From an uncultured Curtobacterium sp. (GTDB taxonomy: Bacteria > Actinomycetota > Actinomycetes > Actinomycetales > Microbacteriaceae), in assembly GCA_913778205.1 (NCBI GenBank), contig CAJYUW010000024.1, forward strand, positions 62,001 to 126,000: DNA of 64,000 nt, given 5' to 3'. Every line of letters begins with the position of its first letter. Position 1 is the first letter of the stretch. This document shows, piece by piece, positions 34,200-41,509 of the stretch. Position numbers and translations under genes: made by a program. The notes beneath the pieces are model-generated. The model searched no databases, was not told the DNA's origin, and worked only from the letters and a program-made list of their open reading frames with translations.

Positions 34200-34819
34200 G
34201 GCGTGCGCCAGAGGCCCAACGGATCGAGCCGGCACTGCACCGCCGCCTCGGTGGTGTCGTCGAACGGGAACGATCCGGCGTCGTAGTCGGCTCGCCATCG
34301 TTCCTCGCTGTAGTCGCTTCCCACGAGGCCCGCGTCACGGAGGCAGGGCACCGTGATCGTCGCGTCGTCCAGCCGATCAGGATTCCGACGGGTCTCGGCG
34401 AAGAGGTAGGTGACGTACTCGTCCGACTCCCGCTCACAGGCTCTGAGGACAGGATCGGACCGCTCGAAGAAGTCGTCCGGGTACCGATCGTCGAGGGAGC
34501 TCAACTCGAACCCGCCGTCGGGGTCGTAATCGATCCCGAAGCCGGAGTCTGCGAGGCAGCGTCCGACACGTTCGTGCGCCGCCTCGAGTTCCTCCGTGGA
34601 CACCGTGCCGTCAGCAAGGATCCGCGCCTCGAAGGGCGAGACGTCGTCGGCGAGTGCCGCCCGGAAGTCATCGGCCCACGGCCCGGCTGACTCCAGCGCC
34701 GCCTTCGGCACCTGGCTGGGGTCGCTGGCCGTCGTACCTGCGCAGCCCGAGGCGACGAGCACCGCGGCACACGCAGCCGCGATGCCGAGTGGGCCGCGAC
34801 CGCTCGAACGGCGATCCAC
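34196..34819 (-). CDS. Lipoprotein paired with secreted peptide 1
   Basis: 207 residues. The N-terminus has a basic start, a hydrophobic stretch and the lipobox LVASGC, predicting an outer-face lipoprotein. The mature protein is acidic, with four Cys shared with the paralogue encoded from 35834 (in GRCLAD, RACERE, VPCLRD and VQCRLD). Shared blocks also include VTYLF and RRNPD. The family is not recognised. GTG 34819 follows the peptide-1 stop with no gap, and the stop overlaps the adaptor start. One lipoprotein per peptide suggests immunity or a chaperone role, by inference. Confidence 0.8.
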   Translation of the reverse strand: MDRRSSGRGPLGIAAACAAVLVASGCAGTTASDPSQVPKAALESAGPWADDFRAALADDVSPFEARILADGTVSTEELEAAHERVGRCLADSGFGIDYDPDGGFELSSLDDRYPDDFFERSDPVLRACERESDEYVTYLFAETRRNPDRLDDATITVPCLRDAGLVGSDYSEERWRADYDAGSFPFDDTTEAAVQCRLDPLGLWRTP

Positions 34820-35098
34820 CTATCGTGCCGTCATGCCGTAGGAGACCACGTTGGCCCAGCAGAGTTTCTGCCGAGAGATCTTCCCCTTGCCCACCCAGTC
34901 GCCGTACTTCGAGGGCGCGTTCTTGATCGCGTTCCAGTGCCGGGCGCTGGAACAGGTGTTGTTCTTGCCCTGCATGAGCGTCACGGATCCGTAGCAGGCA
35001 GCCTTCGCCTCCGGCGCAGCGGCAGCGTCGACCGCGACCCCTCCGACGACGACGGTCCCGAGCACGGTGGCCCCGAGCAACATGTTCTTGATCGACAT
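34820..35098 (-). CDS. Secreted cysteine-containing peptide 1, bacteriocin-like
   Basis: 92 residues. A typical signal peptide (MSIKNMLLGATVLGTVVVGG, then PEAKA) leaves a mature peptide of about 59 residues, basic, with three Cys (ACYG, NTCSS, LCWAN). It aligns with peptide 2 only at spaced positions: C-aromatic-G, GKN, C, ARH-aromatic-N, K-aromatic-G, CW-small-N and YGM. The family is not recognised; it is not an obvious lactococcin 972 or lantibiotic. It heads an operon with a lipoprotein and an ABC-type export or immunity cassette, which is the basis for the bacteriocin-like call. GGGGAG precedes ATG 35098. Confidence 0.8.
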   Translation of the reverse strand: MSIKNMLLGATVLGTVVVGGVAVDAAAAPEAKAACYGSVTLMQGKNNTCSSARHWNAIKNAPSKYGDWVGKGKISRQKLCWANVVSYGMTAR

Positions 35099-35129
35099 CG
35101 ATCTCCCCTTCTGAACTGATGTTTCACCG

Positions 35130-35834
35130 TCAACGTATCGCCGGATCGACGATGCCGCAACCCCGCCCGGTCCGTCCGGCAGACTGGCCCCGTGACTGAC
35201 GACCGAGTGCGACGACCGTGGCGGAGGGCGGTCGCGTCACGGCGCGCGCCAGAGGCCCAACGGATCGAGCCGGGCACTGCACCGCCGCCGGATCCCACTC
35301 GGAGAACGGGGGCCGGCCGTCGTCCGTGTCCTCGCGCCAGTCCTGCTCCGTGTAGGAGTCGTCGACGAGCGCGGCAGACCGGAGACACGCGACGGCGATC
35401 CGGGCTTCGTCCAGCTTGTCCGGGTTCCGTCGCACCTCACCGAAGAGGTACGTGACGTCCGAGCTGAACGCACCGGTGCATCGCGCCATCGCGTCGTTGA
35501 CGTCGTCGGCACTGGCGTCCCGAAGTGCGTCCTCGACCGGCGCCGCCTCGGCCGTTCCGTCGTCGCGGGTGGTGTAGCGGTAGCCGAGGTCCAGCATGCA
35601 GGCCGCCGTCCGAGCCTCTGCCTCCCGGAGTTCGGACACCGTGATCGATCCGTCCCGGAGCACCGCCCGCTGGTACTCGCTCGTCGACGAGAACGCATCA
35701 GCGAAGGCCGCGGCCCACGGACCCGCTGCCCGGAACTCGGTGGTGGGCGCTGGTGCCCCGGGCTCGGACGCACACCCGACGAGGCCGACGATCGGCACCG
35801 ACAGCCAGGCAGCTGCCAGGACCCTCCCACGCAC
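35130..35834 (-). CDS. Lipoprotein paired with secreted peptide 2, C-terminus frameshifted
   Basis: 234 residues as read. The lipobox IVGLVGC follows a hydrophobic start; the mature part aligns with the lipoprotein at 34196 (AGPWA, DVTYLF, VRRNPDKLDEA, CLR, AAVQC). After AAVQC one extra C in the run at about 35271 shifts the frame. Without it the protein would end in RLDPLGLWRAP at 35237, exactly like its paralogue; instead it runs on for about 50 unrelated residues through the duplication junction. GTG 35834 begins one base after the peptide-2 stop. The core may still fold; a sequencing error is an alternative. Confidence 0.72.
   Translation of the reverse strand: MRGRVLAAAWLSVPIVGLVGCASEPGAPAPTTEFRAAGPWAAAFADAFSSTSEYQRAVLRDGSITVSELREAEARTAACMLDLGYRYTTRDDGTAEAAPVEDALRDASADDVNDAMARCTGAFSSDVTYLFGEVRRNPDKLDEARIAVACLRSAALVDDSYTEQDWREDTDDGRPPFSEWDPAAVQCPARSVGPLARAVTRPPSATVVALGRQSRGQSAGRTGRGCGIVDPAIR
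35132..35160 (-). promoter_or_regulatory. Promoter of peptide 1 operon
   Basis: On the minus strand TTGCGG (35155-35160), 17 bases, TACGTT (35132-35137). The same element precedes peptide 2. The predicted leader is about 28 bases and carries GAAGGGGAG before the ATG. Confidence 0.65.
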
Positions 35835-35835
35835 G

Positions 35836-36120
35836 TCAGGCCCGCACCATGCCGTACTGCGCGATGTTCGACCAGCATGCCTGCTCGTAGGACCACGCGT
35901 GGTCACTCGCCACCGACCCCCACTTCATGGTCCCGCTGGCGAGTCGGTTGAAGTGCCTGGCCCTGCCGCACCCGGTGTAGTTCTTGCCCTTGCTCGCCGT
36001 GATCTGCCCCCAACAGGCCGTGGCCTTCGCCTCCGGCGCAGCGGCAGTGTCGACCGCGACCCCTCCGACGACGACGGTCCCGAGCACGGTGGCCCCGAGC
36101 AACACGTTCTTGATCGACAT
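35836..36120 (-). CDS. Secreted cysteine-containing peptide 2, bacteriocin-like
   Basis: 94 residues. The signal peptide differs from that of peptide 1 by only two residues up to PEAKA (MSIKNVLLGATVLGTVVVGG), yet the mature part is largely different: three Cys in ACWG, TGCGR and ACWSN, the shared GKN, ARHFN and YGM positions, and otherwise free variation. The mature peptide is about 60 residues and basic. It is followed by its own lipoprotein gene but not by its own ABC genes, so it would depend on the cassette downstream of peptide 1. GGGGAG precedes ATG 36120. Confidence 0.8.
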   Translation of the reverse strand: MSIKNVLLGATVLGTVVVGGVAVDTAAAPEAKATACWGQITASKGKNYTGCGRARHFNRLASGTMKWGSVASDHAWSYEQACWSNIAQYGMVRA

Positions 36121-36153
36121 CGATCTCCCCTTCTGAACTGATGTTTCACCGTC

Positions 36154-36182
36154 AACGTATCGGTGGATCGACGACGCTGCAA
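36154..36182 (-). promoter_or_regulatory. Promoter of peptide 2
   Basis: On the minus strand TTGCAG (36177-36182), 17 bases, TACGTT (36154-36159), a duplicate of the peptide-1 promoter. It is divergent from, and partly overlaps the upstream region of, the acetyltransferase gene. Confidence 0.65.
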
Positions 36183-36213
36183 CCTCGCCCGGTCCGTCCG
36201 GCAGACTGGCCCC

Positions 36214-36783
36214 GTGACTGACGACCCCCGCTGGGAGGTGCTCGAGGAGAGCGCCCTGACCCTCGCCGACCACGAAGCGATCACGGCACTGCTCGCGCAG
36301 GCGTTCCCGGACTGGTCGCACTGGTTCCTGGGCAGCCGCAGCTGGAGCGGCATGCAGCCCGAACGGCGCGTCCTCGCACGCGACGCGGACGGCGTCGTCC
36401 TGGCGCACGTCGGCATCCGCCGTATCTTCATCACGGTCGGCGACCGCGACCTCCTCGTCGGGGACACCGGGCTGGTCGCGGTGGCGCCCCGGCTGCAGGG
36501 CACGGGGATGGGCCGCGAGCTCATGGAGCGCGCACGAGGCGTCCTCGAGGGCCTGGCCGTTCCGTTCGGCTTCCTCGGCACCGGCGAGGACCGCGTGCCG
36601 TTCTACGCCCGGCTCGGCTGGGAGACCCTCGGCGACGACGTCGTCACCGACTACACCGCCTTCACCGCGGAGGGCGCCGGCATGCCGATGACCGAGCAGG
36701 GTGGCTGGATGGTCCTGCCCGTGACGTCGGCGCGCGAGGACTGGCCGACGGGGTCGGTCCGCCTGAACGCCCAGCAGGTGTGA
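36214..36783 (+). CDS. GNAT family acyltransferase, NodA-like
   Basis: 189 residues. The central part resembles NodA and related GNAT acyltransferases: ERRVLARDADGVVLAHVGIR, then VGDRDLLVGDTGLVAVAP, the acyl-CoA binding PRLQGTGMGRELMERARG and FLGTGEDRVPFYARLGW. The substrate is unknown; NodA itself N-acylates chitooligosaccharides, but nothing here implies that reaction. GTG 36214 lies 6 bases after CAGACT, fitting a leaderless mRNA. The gene is divergent from peptide 2, and its first codons were copied in the tandem duplication. Confidence 0.8.
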   Translation: MTDDPRWEVLEESALTLADHEAITALLAQAFPDWSHWFLGSRSWSGMQPERRVLARDADGVVLAHVGIRRIFITVGDRDLLVGDTGLVAVAPRLQGTGMGRELMERARGVLEGLAVPFGFLGTGEDRVPFYARLGWETLGDDVVTDYTAFTAEGAGMPMTEQGGWMVLPVTSAREDWPTGSVRLNAQQV

Positions 36784-36817
36784 CGGGCTCGGCACCCGAC
36801 GCCCGCTCGGGTCGGAC

Positions 36818-36937
36818 GGAACGCGCGCGTCACGACCCGACGCGCACCGATCGACGCGCGGTCCGCCGGAACGCGCGCGTCACGACCCGACGCGCACCGA
36901 TCGACGCGCGGTCCGTCGGAACGCGCGCGTTCCGCGG
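36818..36937. repeat. 50-base tandem repeat, about 2.4 copies
   Basis: The word ggaacgcgcgcgt recurs at 36818, 36868 and 36918. The first two units are identical apart from one base at the end; the third is truncated. It lies after the acetyltransferase stop in the convergent spacer. Confidence 0.85.
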
Positions 36938-36953
36938 ACCCACCCGCGCCCAT

Positions 36954-37001
36954 GACGGACGGGAGGCACGGTGCCAGCCGGCACCGTGCCTCCCGTCCGT
37001 C
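36954..37001. terminator. Bidirectional terminator-like hairpin with conserved core
   Basis: A perfect 22-base-pair stem, arms 36954-36975 and 36980-37001, loop agcc. The core cggacgggaggcacgg is shared with the hairpins at 6733, 16885 and 63395. It lies between the convergent acetyltransferase and catalase genes. Confidence 0.85.
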
Positions 37002-37016
37002 GTCGGCGTACCGGGC

Positions 37017-38534
37017 CTACGCCTCGACCGCGACCTTCTCCGGGTCCTCGTTCGAACCGGGCGCGCTCGGCGCGACGGCCGCGCGCACGCGCGCGCCGAG
37101 GTCGGCGTCGACGTTCGCCCAGTAGGCGAACACCCGCTCGCGGAGGTCGTCGCGGGTCACCTTCGACACGTGCCCGGCGATGTTGCCGACCAGGCGCTCG
37201 CGCGCCGCGTCGTCGAGGACGTCACGGTAGAGCGTGCCTGCCTGGCCGAAGTCGTCGTCCTCCGGGTGCAGGGTCGCGGCGGAACGCTGCAGCGCACCGT
37301 CCGACTCCCAGCCCGGCGCGTCGTCCGTGGCACCCTCGGCGGCGTGCGCGCCACCGAGCGAGTTCGGCGCGTACACCGGCACCTCGGCCTTCTGGAAGTC
37401 GAAGCGCATCGCGCCGTCCTTCGAGTACGAGTGCACCTCGTTCTTCGGGGCGTTCACCGGCAGCTGCGCGTGGTTCGTGCCGACGCGGTAGCGGTGCGCG
37501 TCCGCGTAGCTGAAGATGCGCGCGAGGAGCATCTTGTCCGGGCTCGCCGCGATGCCGGGGACGAAGTTCGACGGCGCGAACGTGGCCTGCTCGATCTGGG
37601 CGAAGTAGTTCTCCGGGTTGCGGTTCAGCTCGAGCTCGCCGACCTCGATGAGCGGGTAGTCGCCCTTCGGCCACACCTTCGTCAGGTCGAACGGGTTGAA
37701 CCGGTACGACTCGGCGTCGGCGTACGGCATGACCTGCACCTTGAGCGTCCACTTCGGGTGGTCACCGCGCTCGATCGCCGCGTACAGGTCGCGGATGTGG
37801 AAGTCGGCGTCCTCCCCGGCGATGCGGTCGGCGTCCTCCTGCGTGAGCGTGCGGTGGCCCTGCTGGGTGATGAAGTGGTACTTGACCCAGAAGCGCTCAC
37901 CGGCGGCGTTGATCCACTGGTAGGTGTGCGAGCCGAAGCCGTCCATCTCCCGCCAGCTCGCCGGGAGGCCGCGGTCGCCCATGAGCCACGTGACCTGGTG
38001 CGCCGACTCGGGCGAGAGCGTCCAGAAGTCCCACTGCATGTCGTGGTCGCGCAGGTGCGAGCCCGGCAGGCGCTTCTGCGAGCGGATGAAGTCCGGGAAC
38101 TTGATGCCGTCGCGGAGGAAGAACACCGGGGTGTTGTTGCCGACGAGGTCGTAGTTGCCCTCCTCGGTGTAGAACTTCAGCGCGAAGCCGCGGGGGTCGC
38201 GCCAGGTGTCCGGGGAGCCCTGCTCGCCGGCGACGGACGAGAAGCGGACGAGCGTCTCGGTCTGCTTGCCCGGCTGGAGGAACGCGGCACGGGTGTACTG
38301 CGACACGTCGTGGGTGACCGTGAAGGTACCGAAGGCGCCACCGCCCTTGGCGTGGACGACCCGCTCCGGGACGCGCTCGCGGTTGAACTGGGCGAGCTTC
38401 TCCACGAGGTAGTGGTCGTGCAGGGCGAGCGGGCCGTCGGCACCGACCCCGAGGGAGTGCTGGTCGCTGGAGACGGGGGCTCCGCTGTTGGTCGTCGTGA
38501 CGGGGGTGCCGGTGGGCGTGTTCTGGTCGGACAC
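37017..38534 (-). CDS. katA: Monofunctional haem catalase
   Basis: 505 residues, a small-subunit clade catalase that dismutates hydrogen peroxide. The distal His lies in [15 protein letters not shown], Asn in [17 protein letters not shown] and the proximal haem-ligand Tyr in [21 protein letters not shown] 38534 follows GAGGAGGAACC, a strong ribosome site; longer frames are Arg-rich. It lies downstream of a Fur-family gene on the same strand, an arrangement like furA-katG in other Actinobacteria, so peroxide or iron control is likely. Confidence 0.95.
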   Translation of the reverse strand: MSDQNTPTGTPVTTTNSGAPVSSDQHSLGVGADGPLALHDHYLVEKLAQFNRERVPERVVHAKGGGAFGTFTVTHDVSQYTRAAFLQPGKQTETLVRFSSVAGEQGSPDTWRDPRGFALKFYTEEGNYDLVGNNTPVFFLRDGIKFPDFIRSQKRLPGSHLRDHDMQWDFWTLSPESAHQVTWLMGDRGLPASWREMDGFGSHTYQWINAAGERFWVKYHFITQQGHRTLTQEDADRIAGEDADFHIRDLYAAIERGDHPKWTLKVQVMPYADAESYRFNPFDLTKVWPKGDYPLIEVGELELNRNPENYFAQIEQATFAPSNFVPGIAASPDKMLLARIFSYADAHRYRVGTNHAQLPVNAPKNEVHSYSKDGAMRFDFQKAEVPVYAPNSLGGAHAAEGATDDAPGWESDGALQRSAATLHPEDDDFGQAGTLYRDVLDDAARERLVGNIAGHVSKVTRDDLRERVFAYWANVDADLGARVRAAVAPSAPGSNEDPEKVAVEA

Positions 38535-38638
38535 GGTTCCTCCTCGGAACGTTGGTTCGGTCAGGGATGCTCGGGTTGCTCGTGGTCCCGGTTCGGAGCC
38601 GGGAGGGCAGATCGACTGCGGCGGGCGTCGTCCGCGCG

Positions 38639-39142
38639 TCAGGCGGTCGGCTGCCGGGGAGAGGGCTGCGGGTGCGCCGGCTGCCGGGCCGCCGACGGCC
38701 CGGCCGGGACGTCCGCACTCTCGACGTCGACGTCGACGTCGGCGCAGCGCTCGCAGATGCCCCAGTACGTGACCTCGGCGGTGGTCACGGCGAAGCCGTG
38801 CGTCTCCGCGGGTGTGAGGCAGGGCGCGTGACCGACGGCGCAGTCGACGTCCGCCACCGCACCGCACACGGTGCAGACGACGTGGTGGTGGTTGTCCCCG
38901 GTGCGGCGTTCGTACCGTGCGGGACTGCCCGCCGGCTCGATGCGCCGCACGAGACCGGCGCCGGTCAGGGCGGCGAGGACACCGTAGACCGCCTGGTGGC
39001 TCGTCGTCGGGAGCTCCGGGGCGACCGCCGTGAGCAGGTCGTCCGCGGTGGCGTGCGGCATCTCGGCCGAGGCCCGGAGGACGGCCAGCCGGGGTGCCGT
39101 GACCCGGAGGCCCACGGTCCGGAGCAGCTCGGCGTCGTCCAT
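38639..39142 (-). CDS. Fur family regulator (FurA/PerR-like)
   Basis: 167 residues. A winged helix (residues about 1-80) is followed by the His-rich metal site [15 protein letters not shown] and the second Cys pair in [13 protein letters not shown], so a structural zinc site of two CxxC is present. The Pro-rich tail is probably unordered. Together with catalase it suggests a peroxide-responsive regulator, but iron-type Fur cannot be excluded from sequence alone. A strong GAGGAGG precedes ATG 39142. Confidence 0.9.
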   Translation of the reverse strand: MDDAELLRTVGLRVTAPRLAVLRASAEMPHATADDLLTAVAPELPTTSHQAVYGVLAALTGAGLVRRIEPAGSPARYERRTGDNHHHVVCTVCGAVADVDCAVGHAPCLTPAETHGFAVTTAEVTYWGICERCADVDVDVESADVPAGPSAARQPAHPQPSPRQPTA

Positions 39143-39167
39143 GCGTCTCCTCCTCGCGGCGCTTCTC

Positions 39168-39185
39168 TTGCACGGATCAATTCAA
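39168..39185. promoter_or_regulatory. Candidate Fur/PerR-type box before the fur-like gene
   Basis: The AT-rich 18-base element ttgcacggatcaattcaa has symmetrical ends (TTG...CAA) and stands out from the GC-rich context. It lies between the Fur-family gene and the divergent aquaporin gene, so it could control both. Confidence 0.45.
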
Positions 39186-39237
39186 CGAGGCAACCGTAGC
39201 ACCAGTCCTGGCCCCGCTCCGGAACGAACGGTCGGTC

Positions 39238-39999
39238 ATGACGAACGCAACACGAGTCACACCTGCGCCGACACCGGCGACGCCGCCGCTCACCCGCCGC
39301 CTCGCCGCCGAGGCCGCCGGGACGCTCCTCCTGGTCTTCGCCCTCGTCGGCGCGGCGAGCTACACCGCCGTCTTCCCGGACGCGGGGAACGCGATCGGGG
39401 TCGGCCTCCTCGGCGTGGCCCTGACGCTCGGCCTCACCCTGATGGTCGCGGCGAGCACCTTCGGGCCGATCAGCGGCGGGCACTTCAACCCGGCGGTCAC
39501 CGTCGGTCTCGCCGTGGCGGGGCGGCACCGGTGGGCTGAGGTGGTGCCGTACGCCGTCGCCCAGACGATCGGCGGTGTGCTCGGCGCCGGAGCCCTCCTG
39601 CTCATCGCTGGCCAGGGCGACCGCGACTTCCTCGCCGCGACCCTCGACTCCGGCTTCGCCTCGAACGGGTTCGGCCCGATGAGCCCCGGCGGGTTCTCGC
39701 TGCTCGGCGTCGCGGTGGCCGAGACCCTCGCGACCGCCCTGTTCGTGACGGTGATCCTCCGCGTGACGGGCGGGGACGGCAGCCCGGTCCCGCCGCCGAT
39801 CGCGATCGGGGCGACCCTGACGATCCTGCTCCTGACCCTGATCCCGGTGTCGAACGCATCGCTCAACCCGGCCCGCTCGCTCGCGACCGCGCTGTACGCC
39901 GGCCCCGGCTGGCTCGCGCAGTGGTGGGCGTTCCTGGTGTTCCCGGTCCTCGGGGCGGTCCTCGCCGGGCTCGGCGCGCGCGTGCTGCGGCGCGGGTAG
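39238..39999 (+). CDS. aqpZ: Aquaporin, MIP family
   Basis: 253 residues, six membrane helices and two half-helices with the NPA boxes in SGGHFNPAVTVGLAV and SNASLNPARSLATAL. The Arg after the second NPA forms the selectivity filter. AqpZ-like water channels can also pass hydrogen peroxide, and the neighbouring catalase/Fur pair is suggestive, but this is inference. ATG 39238 follows GGTC; the true ribosome site is weak. Confidence 0.92.
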   Translation: MTNATRVTPAPTPATPPLTRRLAAEAAGTLLLVFALVGAASYTAVFPDAGNAIGVGLLGVALTLGLTLMVAASTFGPISGGHFNPAVTVGLAVAGRHRWAEVVPYAVAQTIGGVLGAGALLLIAGQGDRDFLAATLDSGFASNGFGPMSPGGFSLLGVAVAETLATALFVTVILRVTGGDGSPVPPPIAIGATLTILLLTLIPVSNASLNPARSLATALYAGPGWLAQWWAFLVFPVLGAVLAGLGARVLRRG

Positions 40000-40038
40000 G
40001 GCGCGAACCCGTCAGCCACCCACCGTCTGCCCCGAGGA

Positions 40039-40080
40039 CGTGACCCGTCACATGCCGATCGCGGCATGTGACGGGTCACG
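40039..40080. terminator. Strong 19-base-pair hairpin
   Basis: Arms cgtgacccgtcacatgccg (40039-40057) and its exact complement (40062-40080) with the loop atcg, shortly after the aquaporin stop. A terminator is likely. The arms contain internal GTGAC/GTCAC words, so a protein site is an alternative. Confidence 0.7.
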
Positions 40081-40141
40081 ATCCGGACGCGATCAGCTGG
40101 ACCGGAGCTGTGGACGGCGTCGACGGCGGTAGCGTCCGAGC

Positions 40142-41449
40142 ATGTCCTCGCAGCAGAGCGTGCCGGAACGGGCACACACCGCACAGGACGCCCGGGGGCT
40201 CATCGCACAGCGCGACCTGGTCGTCGACCTCATCCGGACCGCGTGCGTGGTCCTCGTCGTCTTCGTGCACGTCACGATGGTCGGGGTCGGCACGCCGGCC
40301 GCCGGCATCGCGGTCACCAGCCCGCTCCAGGAGCTCGACCTGTACGTCGCCGCGACCTGGGTGGGCCAGGTCATGCCGCTGTTCTTCGTCGTCGGCGGCT
40401 TCGCGAGCATCGTCGGCTGGCGGAGCACCGTCGCCCGGGGCGGCGGTGCCCGCGACTGGTGGGCGACGCGGCTCGTCCGGCTCTACCGCCCAGCGGTGCC
40501 GCTCTTCGTCGTGCTCGCGGTCGGACTCGGCATCGCCACCGCCGCCAGCACGCCCGCAGACCTCCTGGCCGAGGTCGCCTTCGGCATCGGCTCGCCCCTG
40601 TGGTTCCTCGCGGCGTACGGCATCACCCAGTGCTGTGTGCCGCTCATGGCCCGCCTGCACGAACGCGCCCCGTGGCGGACCCTCGCCGCGCTCCTCGTGC
40701 TCGCGGCAGCGGTCGACGCCGTCCGCCTCGGGACCGGGGTCGCCGAGGTCGGCCTGCTCAACCTCGGCCCGGTGTGGCTGTTCGCCCAGCAGCTCGGGTT
40801 CCTCTGGGCGGACGGCTGGTTCGCCCGTCGGTCGCGCGTGCTGCTCGTCCTCGTCGCCGCGGGCGCGTACCTGGTCCTCGTGCCGATGACGTCGGTCGGG
40901 CTGTGGGCTCCCGACATGCTCCAGGACCTCAACCCGCCGATGCTGCCGCTCGCGTTCCTCGCGATCGCCCAGGCGTGCCTCGCCCACCTCGTCCACGGAC
41001 CGCTCACGCGCGTGATGCGGACCCGCGCCGCGCAGGCTGCGGTGTTCGTCGTCGGGCGGGACGGCATGGCGATCTACCTGTGGCACCTGCCCCTGTTCAT
41101 CGCGCTGAACGGCGTGGCCCTGCTCGTCGGTGTGCCCTTCCCCGAGCCGGGCGGCTCCGTCTGGTGGGCGACCCGACCCGTCGCACTCGTCCTCCTGCTC
41201 GGGGTCGCGATCGGGGTCGCCCGGGCCCTCCGGCGGTTCGACCGGCCGCTCCCCCGACTCGTGCCCGGGACCGATCGGCCGGCGTGGCCGGTCCTCGTGG
41301 TCGCCGCGGCGTGCACCGTGGGCCCGGCCTTCGCCGTCATGCAGCTGCACCTCTCGTTCCCGGTGGCCCTCGTCGGCGCACTCCTCGTGCCGCTCGGGGT
41401 CTGGCTGCTCACGCGGACCACCCCGGCGGCGGGCGTCACCCGGATCTGA
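40142..41449 (+). CDS. Acyltransferase 3 family membrane protein
   Basis: 435 residues with about ten membrane helices. The first helix region reads QRDLVVDLIRTACVVLVVF and the typical His-containing segment GRDGMAIYLWHLPLF lies near residue 308. This family transfers acyl groups to sugars, lipids or peptides at the membrane. ATG 40142 lies 6 bases after TAGCGT, implying a leaderless transcript. The acceptor is unknown. Confidence 0.88.
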   Translation: MSSQQSVPERAHTAQDARGLIAQRDLVVDLIRTACVVLVVFVHVTMVGVGTPAAGIAVTSPLQELDLYVAATWVGQVMPLFFVVGGFASIVGWRSTVARGGGARDWWATRLVRLYRPAVPLFVVLAVGLGIATAASTPADLLAEVAFGIGSPLWFLAAYGITQCCVPLMARLHERAPWRTLAALLVLAAAVDAVRLGTGVAEVGLLNLGPVWLFAQQLGFLWADGWFARRSRVLLVLVAAGAYLVLVPMTSVGLWAPDMLQDLNPPMLPLAFLAIAQACLAHLVHGPLTRVMRTRAAQAAVFVVGRDGMAIYLWHLPLFIALNGVALLVGVPFPEPGGSVWWATRPVALVLLLGVAIGVARALRRFDRPLPRLVPGTDRPAWPVLVVAAACTVGPAFAVMQLHLSFPVALVGALLVPLGVWLLTRTTPAAGVTRI

Positions 41450-41509
41450 ACCGCTTCTCACCCCCGGGGAGGCCGCGAGGGAGCTCGCACGCGCACACCG
41501 GGGCGGAGG

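Larger units (their letters stand above)
34164..36225. repeat. Tandem duplication: copy A 34164-35204, copy B 35205-36225
   Basis: Each copy runs from the first codons of the adaptor gene through lipoprotein, peptide and promoter to the first four codons of the acetyltransferase gene. The junction at 35204/35205 joins gtgactgacgacc (acetyltransferase start) to gagtgcgacgaccgtgg (adaptor start). Ends and promoter/signal-peptide parts are nearly identical, whereas the interiors have diverged strongly. Confidence 0.9.

Noticed and set aside
34820-36120. Lactococcin 972 family assignment for the secreted peptides
   Set aside because: Size and ABC context are similar, but the mature peptides carry three conserved Cys and do not show the lactococcin sequence pattern.
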